Assembly: GCA_029224185.1 (NCBI GenBank)
Contig: CM055191.1
Location: 5,054,036-5,118,035, forward strand
DNA from: Karalla daura
Taxonomy: Eukaryota > Chordata > Actinopteri > Chaetodontiformes > Leiognathidae
Direction: 5' to 3'
DNA length: 64,000 nt
Shown here: positions 45,471-58,000 of the stretch, in pieces
How the letters are laid out: each line of letters opens with the position of its first letter
Position numbering within the stretch: position 1 is the first letter of the stretch
Notes under the pieces: model-generated
The model's input: the letters and a program-made list of their open reading frames with translations, nothing else
Database searches by the model: none
Told to the model about the DNA's origin: nothing
Position numbers and translations under genes: made by a program

Positions 45471-47049
45471 AAAATTTTAGGAGAAGAGTCAGCAAATACA
45501 ACAAAAAAACCTGAATATAAATGGAAAAACTATAGTATTTCTCCTCCCTCTTGTAGAAGTTGTTAGTCACTGAAGGTAATGGCTTCGTTGATGATGCCTT
45601 GCTTCACCCACCCACATTCGACCCAGTCGATCTGACCCCGTATAATAAATAGTCCCTGTACTTTGTCCCTATACGTTTTAAGGCCTTTAATCTGCACCAC
45701 AGTAATTCATCGTTTATTGTTTGCCTGTGTTTCCACCTCCACAGACTCTGCACATCATGGTTGGGGCACTCAACTTCGGCCTTGGATTTATCCTCTGTAA
45801 CTGTGGAGCCATGTGGCCGCCGGTAGAAGGTGGATGGTTTCCTGTTTGGTTTGGATTTTTGGTGAGCAAGCCAAATTTTCCTTTTTATCTGTAATGCCTC
45901 AACAACCAGGAAGGTTTTGCTGACTGCATAATTAGTTTTAAACCAGTTTATGATGCTACAAAATTTGCACATTGAGAAACTCAATCAAAATGACTGATAT
46001 TACAAGACACAAAACAGTTTTCAGTGACGGCTTATTTCCCGTGTTTGGCACTGAGTTTAGCTGGGTTTAGGTTCAGCTGCACAGGTGAAAGCAAACTGAA
46101 GCAATGTCATCCTTAAGTTCCTGCTTTCTTGGGAACCAAGAACTGCAGAATTCAACATAAAAGTTTCCCCATGTTAAAGTCTTACATACATTTGTCATTG
46201 TCTACTCTTTAGTTCATGCTCTGTGGCCTCCTGTGCATTTGGGCTGAGAGGCGTCCAAGTCCATGTTTGGTGAGTGGCTGAGCTTTGAAACATCATCATA
46301 TCAGCTTTATTATCATCTTCTTGTAGGACAAATTAAGTGCAGGACAATATTCTATTGATTGTATGATGCATGTGTCCCTGCTGTAATGTCACAAATCCAT
46401 CAGTAATACTTAATTCCATTGTCTCTCTCTCATGCATGCGCCATGTTTTGGTCTGTGTTTGTATTTTAGGTATACTTCAGTGCGATTCAGAATCTAGTGG
46501 GAGCAGTTTTTGCCTTTGCAGCCATCATACTCTACAGCATCAATGTAGCAGCGATGTGGATGGGCTTGATTTGTGAAGATGACTATAATTACGACAGAGA
46601 TGACCCTGTGTATAAGAAATGCCTAGAGGGAACAGATCTGCTTCAGGTAAGTGTGGAAAGAGCAGAAGGAAAAAGTAAACATTGTCCAGTCTCAAAATGA
46701 GAGCATAAACGGACCTTTCTCAATTCTTGATGGTGATGTGCCTGGGGACAACCCCATCTTTTTGTGGTTTTATCAGATTGTAAACTGTTAACAGCTTTTT
46801 GTCATTCATTTATTCAGTTAAGTAAATAAATTTGAGGATTTCCTTTTGTTGTCAAGTCTCACAGTTATATAATGATGAGATTACTGCTTTTTTTTTCTTT
46901 TCCCTATTGATTTGTGTTCCCTTCAGATGCTCATGACGTGCGTCAACAGCGTGCTGATCATCCTGTCAGTCCTGGAGCTCTGCGTCACCATCAGCGCTGC
47001 TGTTTTGGGGATCAAGACTCTGAAAAATAGCAACAAGAGGGAAAACTAG
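45230..47049 (+). CDS. MS4A family four-transmembrane protein, copy 2
   Basis: Five coding exons, phase 0: 45230-45397, 45745-45861, 46213-46269, 46470-46646, 46927-47049; 213 aa. Same layout as copy 1, with TM1 LHIMVGALNFGLGFIL, TM2 FPVWFGFLFMLCGLLCI, TM3 QNLVGAVFAFAAIILY and TM4 LIILSVLELCVTISAAVLG. Exon 1 lacks three codons relative to copy 1 (QILCCNPLCC against QILGHLCYNPLCC), removing the GHL/Y part of a cysteine-rich N-terminal segment. The loop between TM3 and TM4 is more acidic and has two more codons. The stop TAG is followed by TTACAACC, so the donor GT kept in copies 1 and 3 is lost here. Confidence 0.9.
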
Positions 47050-47447
47050 TTACAACCTGTACAGTCACAGCTTACTGCTATAGTTCCAGTTTAGATCTTA
47101 AAATTACTGCCCATGTAAAGGTATCCTCTGTCTCTGCATTTGCATTAGTATGAGGCCACCATTTAGAAAACCTTCAATTGAAATGGAAATGATGGGTGGA
47201 TTAATCATTGATCAATTGAATGGAGCAATAACAGCCTTTATAAACAACTTTGTTCATGTATATAATGTATATAGTTCATTCTTGCTGTTAATGGCCTCAT
47301 CTCTTCTGTCTTTCAAAGCTTTTGCTATTTTTCAATATAAAAAAAGATTTCTTACGGTGGTTGCAGTCATTCGTTTTCACACACATGGTGCACCACACTT
47401 TCAAAATGGCGATAGTGATTTATAAAGAAGCAGCAAATATAAAATAT

Positions 47448-47820
47448 TCATGTATTAGTGGCCATTTTTTTTGAGTGGCGATGTGCTCCGTCGATAGAGT
47501 CTGAGGTACTTGTTGCATTTTGTAGTGGACTGCTGCTCATCTTGAACAGCTCCCAACACGGCGTGTTCATCAATAGTCTCTTCAATGGCCTCCCAGAAAC
47601 AGAAGCAAGAACAAAGCAGGCATAAATAACATGGGGCAGGCCATTAAAGTTAATGTCCATGGGCCTATTCAGTGCAGCAAATCTGGCCTTTAGACAGCCA
47701 AAAGCACACTCAATGACCATATGTGCCCTACACAAACACAGGTCAAAGTGCTGATTATGAACTGTGGAGCCGCCCTTTGAGTACTCCATCAAATAAGGCA
47801 ACAGAGGGCAGCAGCTCACC
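47448..47820 (-). pseudogene. PIF/Harbinger transposase C-terminal fragment
   Basis: A 124-codon frame contains LLPYLMEYSK, CRAHMVIECAFGCLKARF and LPHVIYACFVL. These match the end of the DDE domain of Harbinger transposases, where Glu in the V-I/V-E-x-A-F-G-x-L-K motif is the last catalytic residue. Everything upstream of LLPYL is missing: the frame runs straight into the ATCT array at 47821. It is therefore a dead remnant, in reverse orientation between ms4a copies 2 and 3. Confidence 0.8.
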
Positions 47821-47948
<128 letters not shown>

Positions 47949-48139
47949 CTACAATGATCATAATCCACATCAAATACACAATGGGATTTTCTCGTCTTTT
48001 CTCTTCCCTTGTCCTGCTCCTTTTATTTACGTTGCTTACATACGTCTTGAGACACTATTATGACCTCAAATAAATGTGAATTGAATGAGTTATCCCATTA
48101 ATATATTTATCGTATAGTAATAATAATAACAATAATATA

Positions 48140-49414
48140 TCTTTTCACACGACTGGTTCGTCGGGAAAGAGTTAAGTTTCTATCTCTATCTCTTCCTGAT
48201 ATGGAGAGGTAGTGATGGGGACGGACTTCTGGGAATTCAGCGAGTTTAGTTCCTCTTCTTCCTCATGTAACTAGTGCACTTGTACAATACACACTACGGC
48301 CAGAAAGACGAGACTGAACACAAACGACCGGGTAAGTGTTCGTTCTTTCAGTTTCTGAGGCATTAAGATATGTCTGCTATAATAGGGCACTGCTTGCTAA
48401 ACAAACACAACCTGCTTGTGAGATCCGGGGCTCTTTCGGTTTGTTTATGGATGGATGTCGCCATGTTGAACACACCGAAGGATGCGTGGAGATCTTAGTA
48501 AGTTCCTCCGGTTTAAACAATAATCGAGCTGACGGCTTCAAAGAAGATCAAGCTTTGAAATGTCACAAATCGCTGCAACTATATTATTCTCAGTGGCGTT
48601 TTCGTCTTCTTCTTACGTGTGTGCAACTCTGCGATGTGGCGCTGCCTCTGGTGGCTGGAGATGGTACTGCCTCTCCAACTATTACTATTTTACCACAGAA
48701 ATATAACAATAACTGTTCAAAATTTACACAAAATTTACACAATAGAGAGAAGTAACAATAAACGACACAAGGGACATCAATGTCACAAGACATAACTAGA
48801 AGGATAACTGGAAAAAAGCATTCTCTCAAAATTGAGAACTGGGTGTATTCCTGTACAAATATGGCATCTGTTTTTATGCTTAAATGTAGGTAATTAAAGG
48901 AAAGGAAAAAGGTTTTAAAGGTAGGTTTCAAAAGCCTCCTCTGAGAAAAAGAATTGAGAAGCTTGATGACTGTAGGTACAAAGGACCTTCTCTGTCAATA
49001 CTGTATTGAAGTGAGTGGAGCAATCTGATACTTGTTGGCCCATGAAGGTGTTATGAGGTGGAATCCATCAGGGAAACATGACTGAAGTCTTCTGATATTA
49101 TCAAAAGTTGCTTAGCAGGTTTTGTCTGTATTCCAGCAACAGCCTCATGAAGAGGGTTACATGGAGGTTGCCTTTGGTGGGATGTACACACGTATTGCTA
49201 TGATGTGAATAAAAGTATACTTTCCTAGTCTTAATCAGTATAGATGTACAATATAGATAGACAGCTGTAAATACCAGGGACCATCTTGCTGTGAGACCAC
49301 AGCCAACAGATATAACAATGATAATAATGTCTGACGTCAAAGAACCACCAACTGTAATGCATGCAAGTGTAAATTGATTAATTCTCCTCTTCTACAGGAT
49401 CTACAACAGACGAG
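48140..49414 (+). other. 5' region of ms4a copy 3: probable noncoding exon and first intron
   Basis: GGGAAAGAGTTAAGTTTCTA near 48162 and GGGGACGGACTTCTGGGAA near 48216 parallel the first exons of copies 1 and 2. The exon would end at the GTAAGT donor at 48332, with the acceptor TCTACAG near 49398. The intervening intron shows no feature I recognise. Confidence 0.45.
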
Positions 49415-52348
49415 ATGTCTGTGTCCATGGCCAGGGCTGATGGAGTGACAGTGTTCACACTGACCACTGACCCCGAAAGTCTATGTCCTCCAATGTGCCA
49501 AATCCTTGGACGTCTTTGCTACAACCCTCTGTGCTGCTCTGTGTCCCAGCGCTTGAAAAGCCTTCAGGGGAACTCTCAGTCAGTGCTGGGGGTGAGTTGA
49601 AACTCAAGATGAGTGTTTGTTGTTGCTCTGCTGCCGCTTCTTCAAAGGGTTTTTCTTTTCCATCACAGCATATAAACACTCCTTCAGATCCTAGTCTGTT
49701 TACACACACAGCTCCAGACTTTGCGTTTTAGACTGGGAGAAATCCTTAAAGTGAAAAGCATTTATACATTTCTGTGACAGGCCTTTAACCACTACCTTAA
49801 AAAGGTGGTTGAAGGCATGTACGTAGGAGATACTACATTAAAAAAATCAATAAAACCCTAAAACAATACTGCTCCCCTCTCTCAGAAGAATACATGGTAA
49901 ATATAATATACATAAGTGGTAACCACCAAAAACCTACCCAGACCTGTTCTTAATCCACAGATCTTCTATTTTTTTCCCTCCTGCTTTGACCTCCAACTCT
50001 GGGCTGCTGTCATACTGTTCCTGTGTTTATTGTTTGTACTATTGTTCATGCTGTGTTTCCACCTCCACAGACCTTGCAGTTTATGATTGGGGTGCTTAAT
50101 ATCGGGTTTGGAGCCATCCTCTGTGTTTCTGGGAGAGGCTCTTCATGGACAATGGATTGGACCTTATTTCCTTATTGGCTTGGAGGACTGGTGAGCAAGC
50201 CAATGTCAGAAATAGATTATAGGGAGGCTGTCTCAGTTCATTTCCAAATGCCTAACCTGTTACTGAACTGTGACTTATGCAACTGGTGATTGTCTTCTCT
50301 CTAGTTTATCTTCTTTGGCAGCATGAGCATTCTGTCTGAGAAGTGCCCCAGCCTATGCTTGGTGAGTAACTGATGGATGCAAATCTTGTATTTTATGTTT
50401 ATCCTTTATCGTTATTTACTACATATCTGAGTCTTGGTAGCAGGACAGTCTCAGACAGTCTCAGGGGAAGAACCCAGACCCTCCTCTTCCCGACCATCTC
50501 TACCAGCTCATCTGGGAGGATTCAGAGATGTTTGCATGGCATATAACAGCTCCAATGTGTCCTGGGGCTGCCCCAGGGTCTCCTCCCAGATAGACATGCC
50601 TTGAACACCTGCCCTGGCCAGTCAAGTCTGACACCACCTAGAAAAGGGCTCGACTTACGACCCACAATGCCAACCGGCATTTGACTCTGACAATACAGAC
50701 ATTGAACAGCTTGTAGCATATGGCCATCTTTCTGCTGAAGTGCCCTTATGTGTGAAACTGCATCTAGCACATAAGTCCAGCAAATGAACATAAATGCACC
50801 AAATGGTAGCTCAGAGTAAATGCAAATAACAGTCAGTACTCAGGAGGGGGGAAGAAACCGTTTCACTCAATGGAGTCAACACCAATGTGCAGGCAGTGAG
50901 ACGGGGAGTCCAGCCCCTCTCGGGAAGGCTGGTGAGGTGTCATGGTGACCCTGACTACATCAAGGTGAGGCTCCGTCCTCACCAGAGAGGTGGCATGCCA
51001 TGTCCTAAGTGGTGACTTAGACAGTCAGGAATTGGACTACTGTCCATTTCACATAGCACTAGACCCCTATAAGTCCTCCACCCTGCAGGTGGTGGGCCCA
51101 GGGGAGGATGGACCCATGCGTCAGATCTCATTAGGATGATCTCATTATCACTTAAACTAGGACTTCGACCCCGTTCTTTCTCTGCCCATACAGTATTTGT
51201 GTTCCTGTTTGTGTGTGATTTTAGGTCGGCCTCAGCGTGATTCTGAATGCAGCAGGAGTTGTGTTTTCCATCACAGCCATCGTCCTCTACTGTGTCAACA
51301 TGGGCCAAATCTATATGTGGAGAGAATGTGATTATAATCCCTGGGAATACACCACCACACCGTCTCCTGAGATGTTGGAGTGGTGGGAGGAGGCATGCCA
51401 GAAGGAGACACAACTGTATTTCGTACGTGTGAAAAAATGTTATCTTGTCAGAGAAAATGCCTTTTGTATAACATAAAATTTGATACTTCAGCTACTTTAT
51501 ACAGCCTACTTTGTTCTTACTTAAGAACAAAATGACAAACTGTTTTTTTTAGAAAACTAGAAACTCAAAGTAAAAGTAGTTAATTCTGATTATATAAAAG
51601 GCTGGGGATGAGGGTTTCTTTCCACAGTCCAAAACTACTTCATACACTTCCATTGGATCAGATGCAAAGACTGGGTGGGTTTATGTTGGAAATTCAAACC
51701 CATTCTTCCTTTAAGATCTCTCTATTATTGTTTTGTGTCCCACCAGATGCTTGTGAGAGGCATCAACGGCATTATGATCATCCTGTCAGTCCTGGTTCTC
51801 TGCGTCACCATCAGCTCTGTCGTTTTGGGGATAAAGTCTCTAAAGAAAGTGAATTTGAGAGAAAAGAAGGTACAACCTGCACAGTCACAGCAGTTGAAGT
51901 TCGACCAAATACGAAAGCTCCAGTCTTTTGTTTTTCACATCATGTGTCGTTACGAGCTCATATGTATAAAACAGTCATCATTAACCTCACCTCTTATTTT
52001 AGAATGTCTTTACCTGTCAGTCGGAGTAGGGAGTATATTATTTTCATTTTAACTGGACTGCTGGTGCACTTCATTGATTAAATGTTGGATTAAAGTTGCA
52101 CCATTGCTTGTTTTGTTTGCTTGTTTTGGAGAAAATCAGCCGCTGGCACGAGGCCTGATATTTGATTAACAGTTACCACAGTGCTATTTATCTTCTAGGC
52201 TAACTCTCAGGATGCGACAAGTCTTGTAAAAAGTTGCCAGCACCTTTTTTTGTGCATTTCTGACTTTTTTTTTCTCTTTTAGCCCATGGATGAACCACAG
52301 CTCTATCGACCATTACTGGAGGAAGTGAGCACGAACCCTGCAATCTAA
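49415..52348 (+). CDS. MS4A family four-transmembrane protein, copy 3
   Basis: Six coding exons, phase 0: 49415-49591, 50071-50190, 50305-50361, 51225-51422, 51747-51869, 52283-52348; 246 aa. TM1 FMIGVLNIGFGAIL, TM2 FPYWLGGLFIFFGSMSI, TM3 VILNAAGVVFSITAIVLY, TM4 IMIILSVLVLCVTISSVVLG. The loop between TM3 and TM4 is longer than in the other copies (seven to nine more residues), rich in Trp, Tyr and Glu, with two cysteines. Unlike copies 1 and 2, exon 5 has no stop before the donor (AAGAAG followed by GTACAACC), and a last exon adds a cytoplasmic tail MDEPQLYRPLLEEVSTNPAI. If that donor is not used, the frame reads through to a stop at 52052. More diverged from copies 1 and 2 than they are from each other. 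Confidence 0.86.
50410..51180. repeat. Dispersed fish repeat in ms4a copy 3 intron 3
   Basis: Segments such as GTGTCCTGGGGCTGCCCCAGG and CCACCCTGCAGGTGGTGGGC look like degraded parts of a common fish interspersed repeat. I remember the type but not its class, and limits are approximate. Confidence 0.35.
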
Positions 52349-52603
52349 ATGAAATATCTGCTTTACCTAGGGCTATAATCCAATGCATAAAATCTATCAC
52401 CTTTTTCCTGTTGGAATGAAATATCTGTATAGTCTGCACCAAACTTGCATTCCTTTCCAAAAATGTTGCCTAAAATATTGCACTACACTTGTACTAAATG
52501 ATAAATGCTGCAGTCTGTTTTTTTGGTAAGGGGGAGATTTGTCTATGTGTTTACATTTTTTTTCCCGTATTTTTTCTCTCTTGCATCATGTAACCAATTA
52601 AGA

Positions 52604-52609
52604 AATAAA
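52604..52609 (+). promoter_or_regulatory. Polyadenylation signal of ms4a copy 3
   Basis: AATAAA about 255 bases after the stop codon of exon 6. Confidence 0.6.
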
Positions 52610-52619
52610 GGGCCTTACA

Positions 52620-53640
52620 ACTCCTCAGTATCCTACATGTTTGCATTTTGACCTGGTGCATCTCATCATGTTTGTAAACATAAGCATCTTCTGAGCCTTT
52701 TGTATGAAATGTTCAGTGAAACGTTTGTTAATGTCACTCTTGGTTATACGGGTTGTTTTTTCGTTTTTCTCACTTCCTGTTTATGTATAGTAAGTATTTC
52801 CTATTTTCGGATGGGTATTCCCATATTGTGTAATACTTTTAAAGGAACTTTAATTTGGTTGACAGTTCTAAATCTGTAATCATTTGTGAACAAATGAGAC
52901 AAAGACAGATCCCAGAATGACCAAATCCAGAGCCCATCTATGGATTACAATTGTTGTAAAGTTAGGTGTGACAGCACAAATAAGTAAAAATAATAAAATG
53001 AATAACATTTATGATAAATAAAAGATAATAACAAATCGTAGTCGTAATGATAAATACGAAAGCCAAGAATTTTTTATTAGGCGATTAATCGATGCATAGT
53101 CGGTCTTTGTGACCCCTGTATCCAGATGTAGAAGTGCTGTTTCGCACCTCCACCAGGGGGCGGTGTTGAGGGGGGCTTTTGTGTTGGCAACCACCGTGTA
53201 TTTACTGCCATATAATCACCAAAACAACGGGCATCTGTGCAGTGGAGCAACAGCGAGACCCTGGCCCTGCACTGTTAAAAGCTTTGGGTGGCTGTCTTTT
53301 TTTTTAGTTTTGGAGACGTATGCAACTACATAGTAATAGTAATAATAGAAGTAATAAAGCTCCCTGCAGAATGACTTAACCAGGGTCGATTCGGCAGCTG
53401 CGGACGATTGCGCATCTGGATTTGGTTGCTGTGCTAGCTAGCGGAGAAGCAAGCTGAGGATACACTGTGTTGTACACATAGTGTTTGTCGACCACAACAG
53501 CAGCAGGGGTGGCCTTTACCTCCACTTCTGCCCCTCATTCTCAGCAGGGATTTCCAAATTGCTATCTCCTGGCTAATCCAGCTAGCTGTCAGTGCAACGA
53601 GAGGTTGGGTTAGCTCGGGGGTAGCTAGCTTTAAAGGGCC
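52620..53640. other. Intergenic, ms4a copy 3 to megf8
   Basis: AT-rich to about 53390, with a short hAT-like fragment (GATTAATCGATGCATAG, about 53085). From about 53390 it becomes GC-richer with TTAGC motifs, probably the megf8 promoter and 5' UTR. Confidence 0.5.
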
Positions 53641-53647
53641 ACCGAAG

Positions 53648-53653
53648 ATGTAA
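53648..53653 (+). promoter_or_regulatory. Start-stop upstream ORF (ATGTAA)
   Basis: ATG followed at once by TAA, six bases before the ATG at 53660. If this exon is in the megf8 mRNA, it is a minimal uORF able to stall or divert ribosomes. Confidence 0.4.
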
Positions 53654-53659
53654 ATTACC

Positions 53660-53683
53660 ATGAGGCCGAAGAGACGGGAACTG
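53660..53683 (+). other. Possible upstream first coding exon of megf8
   Basis: ATG with A at -3 opens eight codons (MRPKRREL) and ends at CTG followed by GTGAGT. Splicing to the acceptor at 54988 is in frame with megf8 and would add twelve residues before the internal methionine at 55001. It may equally be 5' UTR. Confidence 0.4.
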
Positions 53684-55000
53684 GTGAGTTATGATATTAA
53701 AAAGGATACATGTAGTAAATGTTGTAAATCTAGCTAGATTAAGGCCCATTGTGACTTGGTTAGCAGCTAGCCTGGGGTTAGCAGCGCCGGACGTTAGCTT
53801 TGTGATGAGATCCAGAGGAGGAGGAGGAGGAGGTGAGGGGCTCTTATTCTAAACAGATTCGATAAAGCATAATATTGCATGAAACTGATGCTTGCTTGAC
53901 CTTGTTAGCTTGCTAAATATCACTGCTTCTCGGCGAGCTCAGCTTACTGTAATGCAGTGGGTGCTAACGTTAGCATTAGGAGCAGAGGTTCTCCCAAGCT
54001 TCGAAATAAATCTTAAAATCTCTTTTAATTTTCCAGGTCAAATTGCAAATGAGTGCATATGCCTTCCATGGCACGTGTAATAGTAACGGTTCTGTTAGTA
54101 CATATTACGTTCAAAGAGTCTTTATTTGTTCAACTGCATTTGTTGTATCAGCAAATACAGTACAGACCAAGCATTTAAGTAGAATAGATTAGAAACAATA
54201 ACTGATAAACACATATGCAACAAACGCAACATTTCCGCGCAAAATGCTGAAAGTATTTGCATGATGACATGTATATAATACACAGCCCTTAGAATGTGTT
54301 GTGTCTATGTTTTCTATGTGTTCTAGTGGGCACTAGACAATAACTTGTTCATCCAGATGAGATGTGTGCACATGTTATTATGTTCTGAGTACAAGACAAT
54401 TAGGAGTGTGAGGAAGTGATTACAAAGTAACAACGATAGGTTGGTTACATGATACAACAACACGAGATGTGTGCACTATATCTTGTGTGAACTAGATGTT
54501 TTGAGGGCACAAGATAATGATTTGTTTGCACAAGAGGATGATCTCAAACCAGGTGAACTTCTGTACACAGGTTAGCAGAACTAAAACGTCTTGCCTGCAC
54601 ATCCCACTCTCATTCTGCTGACCTATAATTACCCTGCGCAGAGCAGATTGATTGAACCCATGAACTTCGCATGCATCCAGACACAGCAGTGCTGGTTGCA
54701 TAGTCACACTGCAGCAGGAGAGGGAAACCCTGCAGAAACCTTCCTCCACCACACTAAGTCACTGAAGCACACACTGAAGACACATATAAAGAAATGTTCC
54801 TATAGATTGTGTTGGCATTATCTAAAGTGGCCCAGGTAGATAGATAAGAGCTTTATTGATCCTTCTGGAAGGAGTGAAGCCATATGGAGTGCTTGAACCG
54901 GCTGACGTGGGCCACATTTGTGGATTTATACCATTACTAGGACCCATGCCAAATGACTCTGTCTGACTGTCTGCCTCCCATCCTCCAGGCGGTGCCAGTG

Positions 55001-58000
55001 ATGGCTTCCCCTCTCCCTGTCTCCGTCGTCCTGGTGGGGCTGGTGCTGCTGGTGGGCCCACCGGCCTGCAGGGCAGGGGACTGTAAGGGCCACAGGCAGG
55101 TGCTGAGGGGACCGCCAGGATATGTCACAGATGGGCCAGGAAACTACTCCGTCAATGGGAACTGCGAATGGCTCATCAAAGGTTCCATTTTAACCCGTTT
55201 ACTTGCTGTTTTAATCCTGTCTCTCATCATGCCTTTATTGCTGCTCACAAACAAGTGAATCACCCTCTAAGCTGCGTTTCCACTGCGGGAACCTCAGGGT
55301 CAGTGTACTGTCCTGGGGTCATCAGTCCTGTCTCCACTGCAGGAGCTTTAATGGGGGCCTAGCCCAGTCCCTGCTCCAGGGTAGCTAGGTATGTCAGCCC
55401 TGTAAACCTCCCGGGTTGGACTTGGAGTTTTTTCACCGCTGTTTGGCTAAACCTACAGCAGGATGTGACGCCATGAGAAATGACCAAAGAGAGGTGGCAG
55501 TTTTGAAACCCAGCTGAAGAGGAGCTTATTTCTTAGCATTATAACCACAACGTCTTCGCTACGCCTCCTCCTCTCGTTCATAGCATCCACCGCCATGAAC
55601 ACCGACACACACCCAGCAGACACACAGCAGCCGCCTGGGCTACTGTTTACCTCCTCCCTCCCGTTGTGTTCTTTGTAAAACAACGTTTCGATCACAGGTT
55701 TTGATTTGATCCATGGAGAGAACCAAGTGAGAGGGACGGTTCCTTTTAAAGTTCCCGTCCCCAGTAATTACCAGGAATGCCCACAGTGGGAACGTGGCAT
55801 TAGAGGAATAAATAAAGGCTGTTCGTCATGCAAACTCACTTCATCCCACTTGGATTTGACCTGGAGATCTTCTCGTTGTGATCTTCACCACTCATCGCTG
55901 TGTCGCCTCAGCCTGACTACTTTCCATTCACTTCTCTATACTCAAGTACACAAATTTGCACTTTGTTTGTATTTGGTTGTGTCGTATTTCATTTGCATTT
56001 TGGTTCTATGTGTAACTGCTCATTGTGTCTTGAATTTCCCCTGAAGACATGGACAAACCTCTCCAACTACTTGGCACAAAGTCCCAGTGATTCCGGGCTG
56101 ATTTGTGTGTGACTTCTGGTCTACCTGCATCCAGACCAAGTCTCCTGACACTGTCTCGAATCCATATAAGGAAAAAGTTTTAATGTTTTTTTCTTTTTCA
56201 ATGTCTTTCAGCTCCCAGCAACAGTCACCGCATTGTCTTAAATTTCACCTTCATGGACACCGAGTGTACCTATGACTACCTGTTTGTGTATGACGGAGAC
56301 TCCTACCAGAGCCCCCTCCTCGCCAGTCTGAGTGGCAACACCCTGCCTCAGCCTATCGAAGCCAAGTCTGGCAAGGTAACCAACCCTGGAGAGAAGAGTA
56401 AAAGCAAGCCAAGAAGTGCTCGAGCCGAGGCCAATGTTAACGTTGTTCAAATTTCTCCTTTCCGTTCCAGATGCTGCTTCATCTGTTCAGTGATGCCAAC
56501 TACAACCTCCTGGGCTTCAACGCCACCTACACCTTCTCCCTGTGTCCCGGCGCCTGTGGCGGCCACGGCCGCTGTGACCCGTCCACGCTCAAGTGCCACT
56601 GCCACCAGGGCTGGGGCGGAGCCGCCTGCACCGCCCCCCTGTGCTCCAAGAGCTGCTCCGCCAACGGCCAGTGTGACAAGGTGCGTGCTTTGTGGAGGGG
56701 AAGGCTGATCGGCGGACCGAAGCTGTTTTTACACCCCGTCTATTTTAAGATTTCAATCTGCGGCTGTCTCGTTGAACCGGCCCACGCACCCTCCCGGTCA
56801 CTCAGGCCTGCTGACCAGTTGCTTTCAGCTGTGCCCTGAGCTTCGAGTTCGTCCTTTTATGCATCGCCGTTTCTGTGGTCGTTCGCTGCTTGTGCTTGAC
56901 CGTATCTGACTCGACGGCATGTTGCAGAAAGGAGAGCGCTGCCTGTGTAACCCGGGCTTCATGGGGCACAGCTGCCAGCTGGGGCTCCATGATGACAGCG
57001 GCGCTGGGCAGTGGTGGCACGTGAGTGAGGGCAACTCTTACACGCCCCCCAGGACGGGCTCGGCCGGCGTCTACCTGTCATCCACCAGGGCCATGTACCT
57101 GTTTGGCGGTGAGAGACGGACTTTATTTACTGGCAAACACAAACGGGGAGAGAACAAACGAGGATACGTTAGAATAATGATGAAATCAGTTGCATACATA
57201 CATACAAATGTATATCTGCACTCACACACTATACGACTTAAAAAAGGGCTCCACTCACACATGCAGCCTCACATACTCTTATCCAGGTAGTTTTTATACA
57301 GAGAATGAACAAGTCTAATGGATAATAACTTAATGTACAAATAGATTATATTAACTTTTCACACGGTAGGACCTATCATGGGACCTGTGGTATAGTCCCA
57401 ACTCTAGTTGCCAATCCTAGTTGCCTTTATTCGCCATTTATGAAACTTGTTTTGTAAAGACACTCTTCCTTTCTTCTAAATATTAATCTTCTCAGACCAC
57501 TTCTTTGACCGTGCACCAAGACTTGGTTGATACAAATTTGAGACACACTCCTACACTATCCACTATAATGAATGCAGTTACACGTGCAGCTGTTTTGAGT
57601 TGATATTGATTGTTTTTTTGTTCTTAAATCTGCAGGCGCTTAATCAACCCTTAAAATCTGATTCATTTTCCTGCAGGATTCGACCTGAACAGAGCTCTCG
57701 GTGATTTGATCAAATATAACTTCTCATCCAACCAGTGGGATAGCCGATCCTACGGTCACTCTCCGGTAAGTAGTTTGGAAAGCCACAGGCACGCTGTGTG
57801 TGCAGTCAGGTGTTCAGAGGAGCCTTCCGGAAAAGCACTTCCTCAGCAGAGAATGAATGAAAAGAACCAAATTCTATTAAGTCTCATAGAACCGCACAGT
57901 GGGTCGTTTGTAAATTTCACATAAAAATCCTGAGAGACGGGGTGTGTGATGCCCCTCCAGGGCTCACATGACAAACAACAAAACACAGTGTAGGCCTGTA

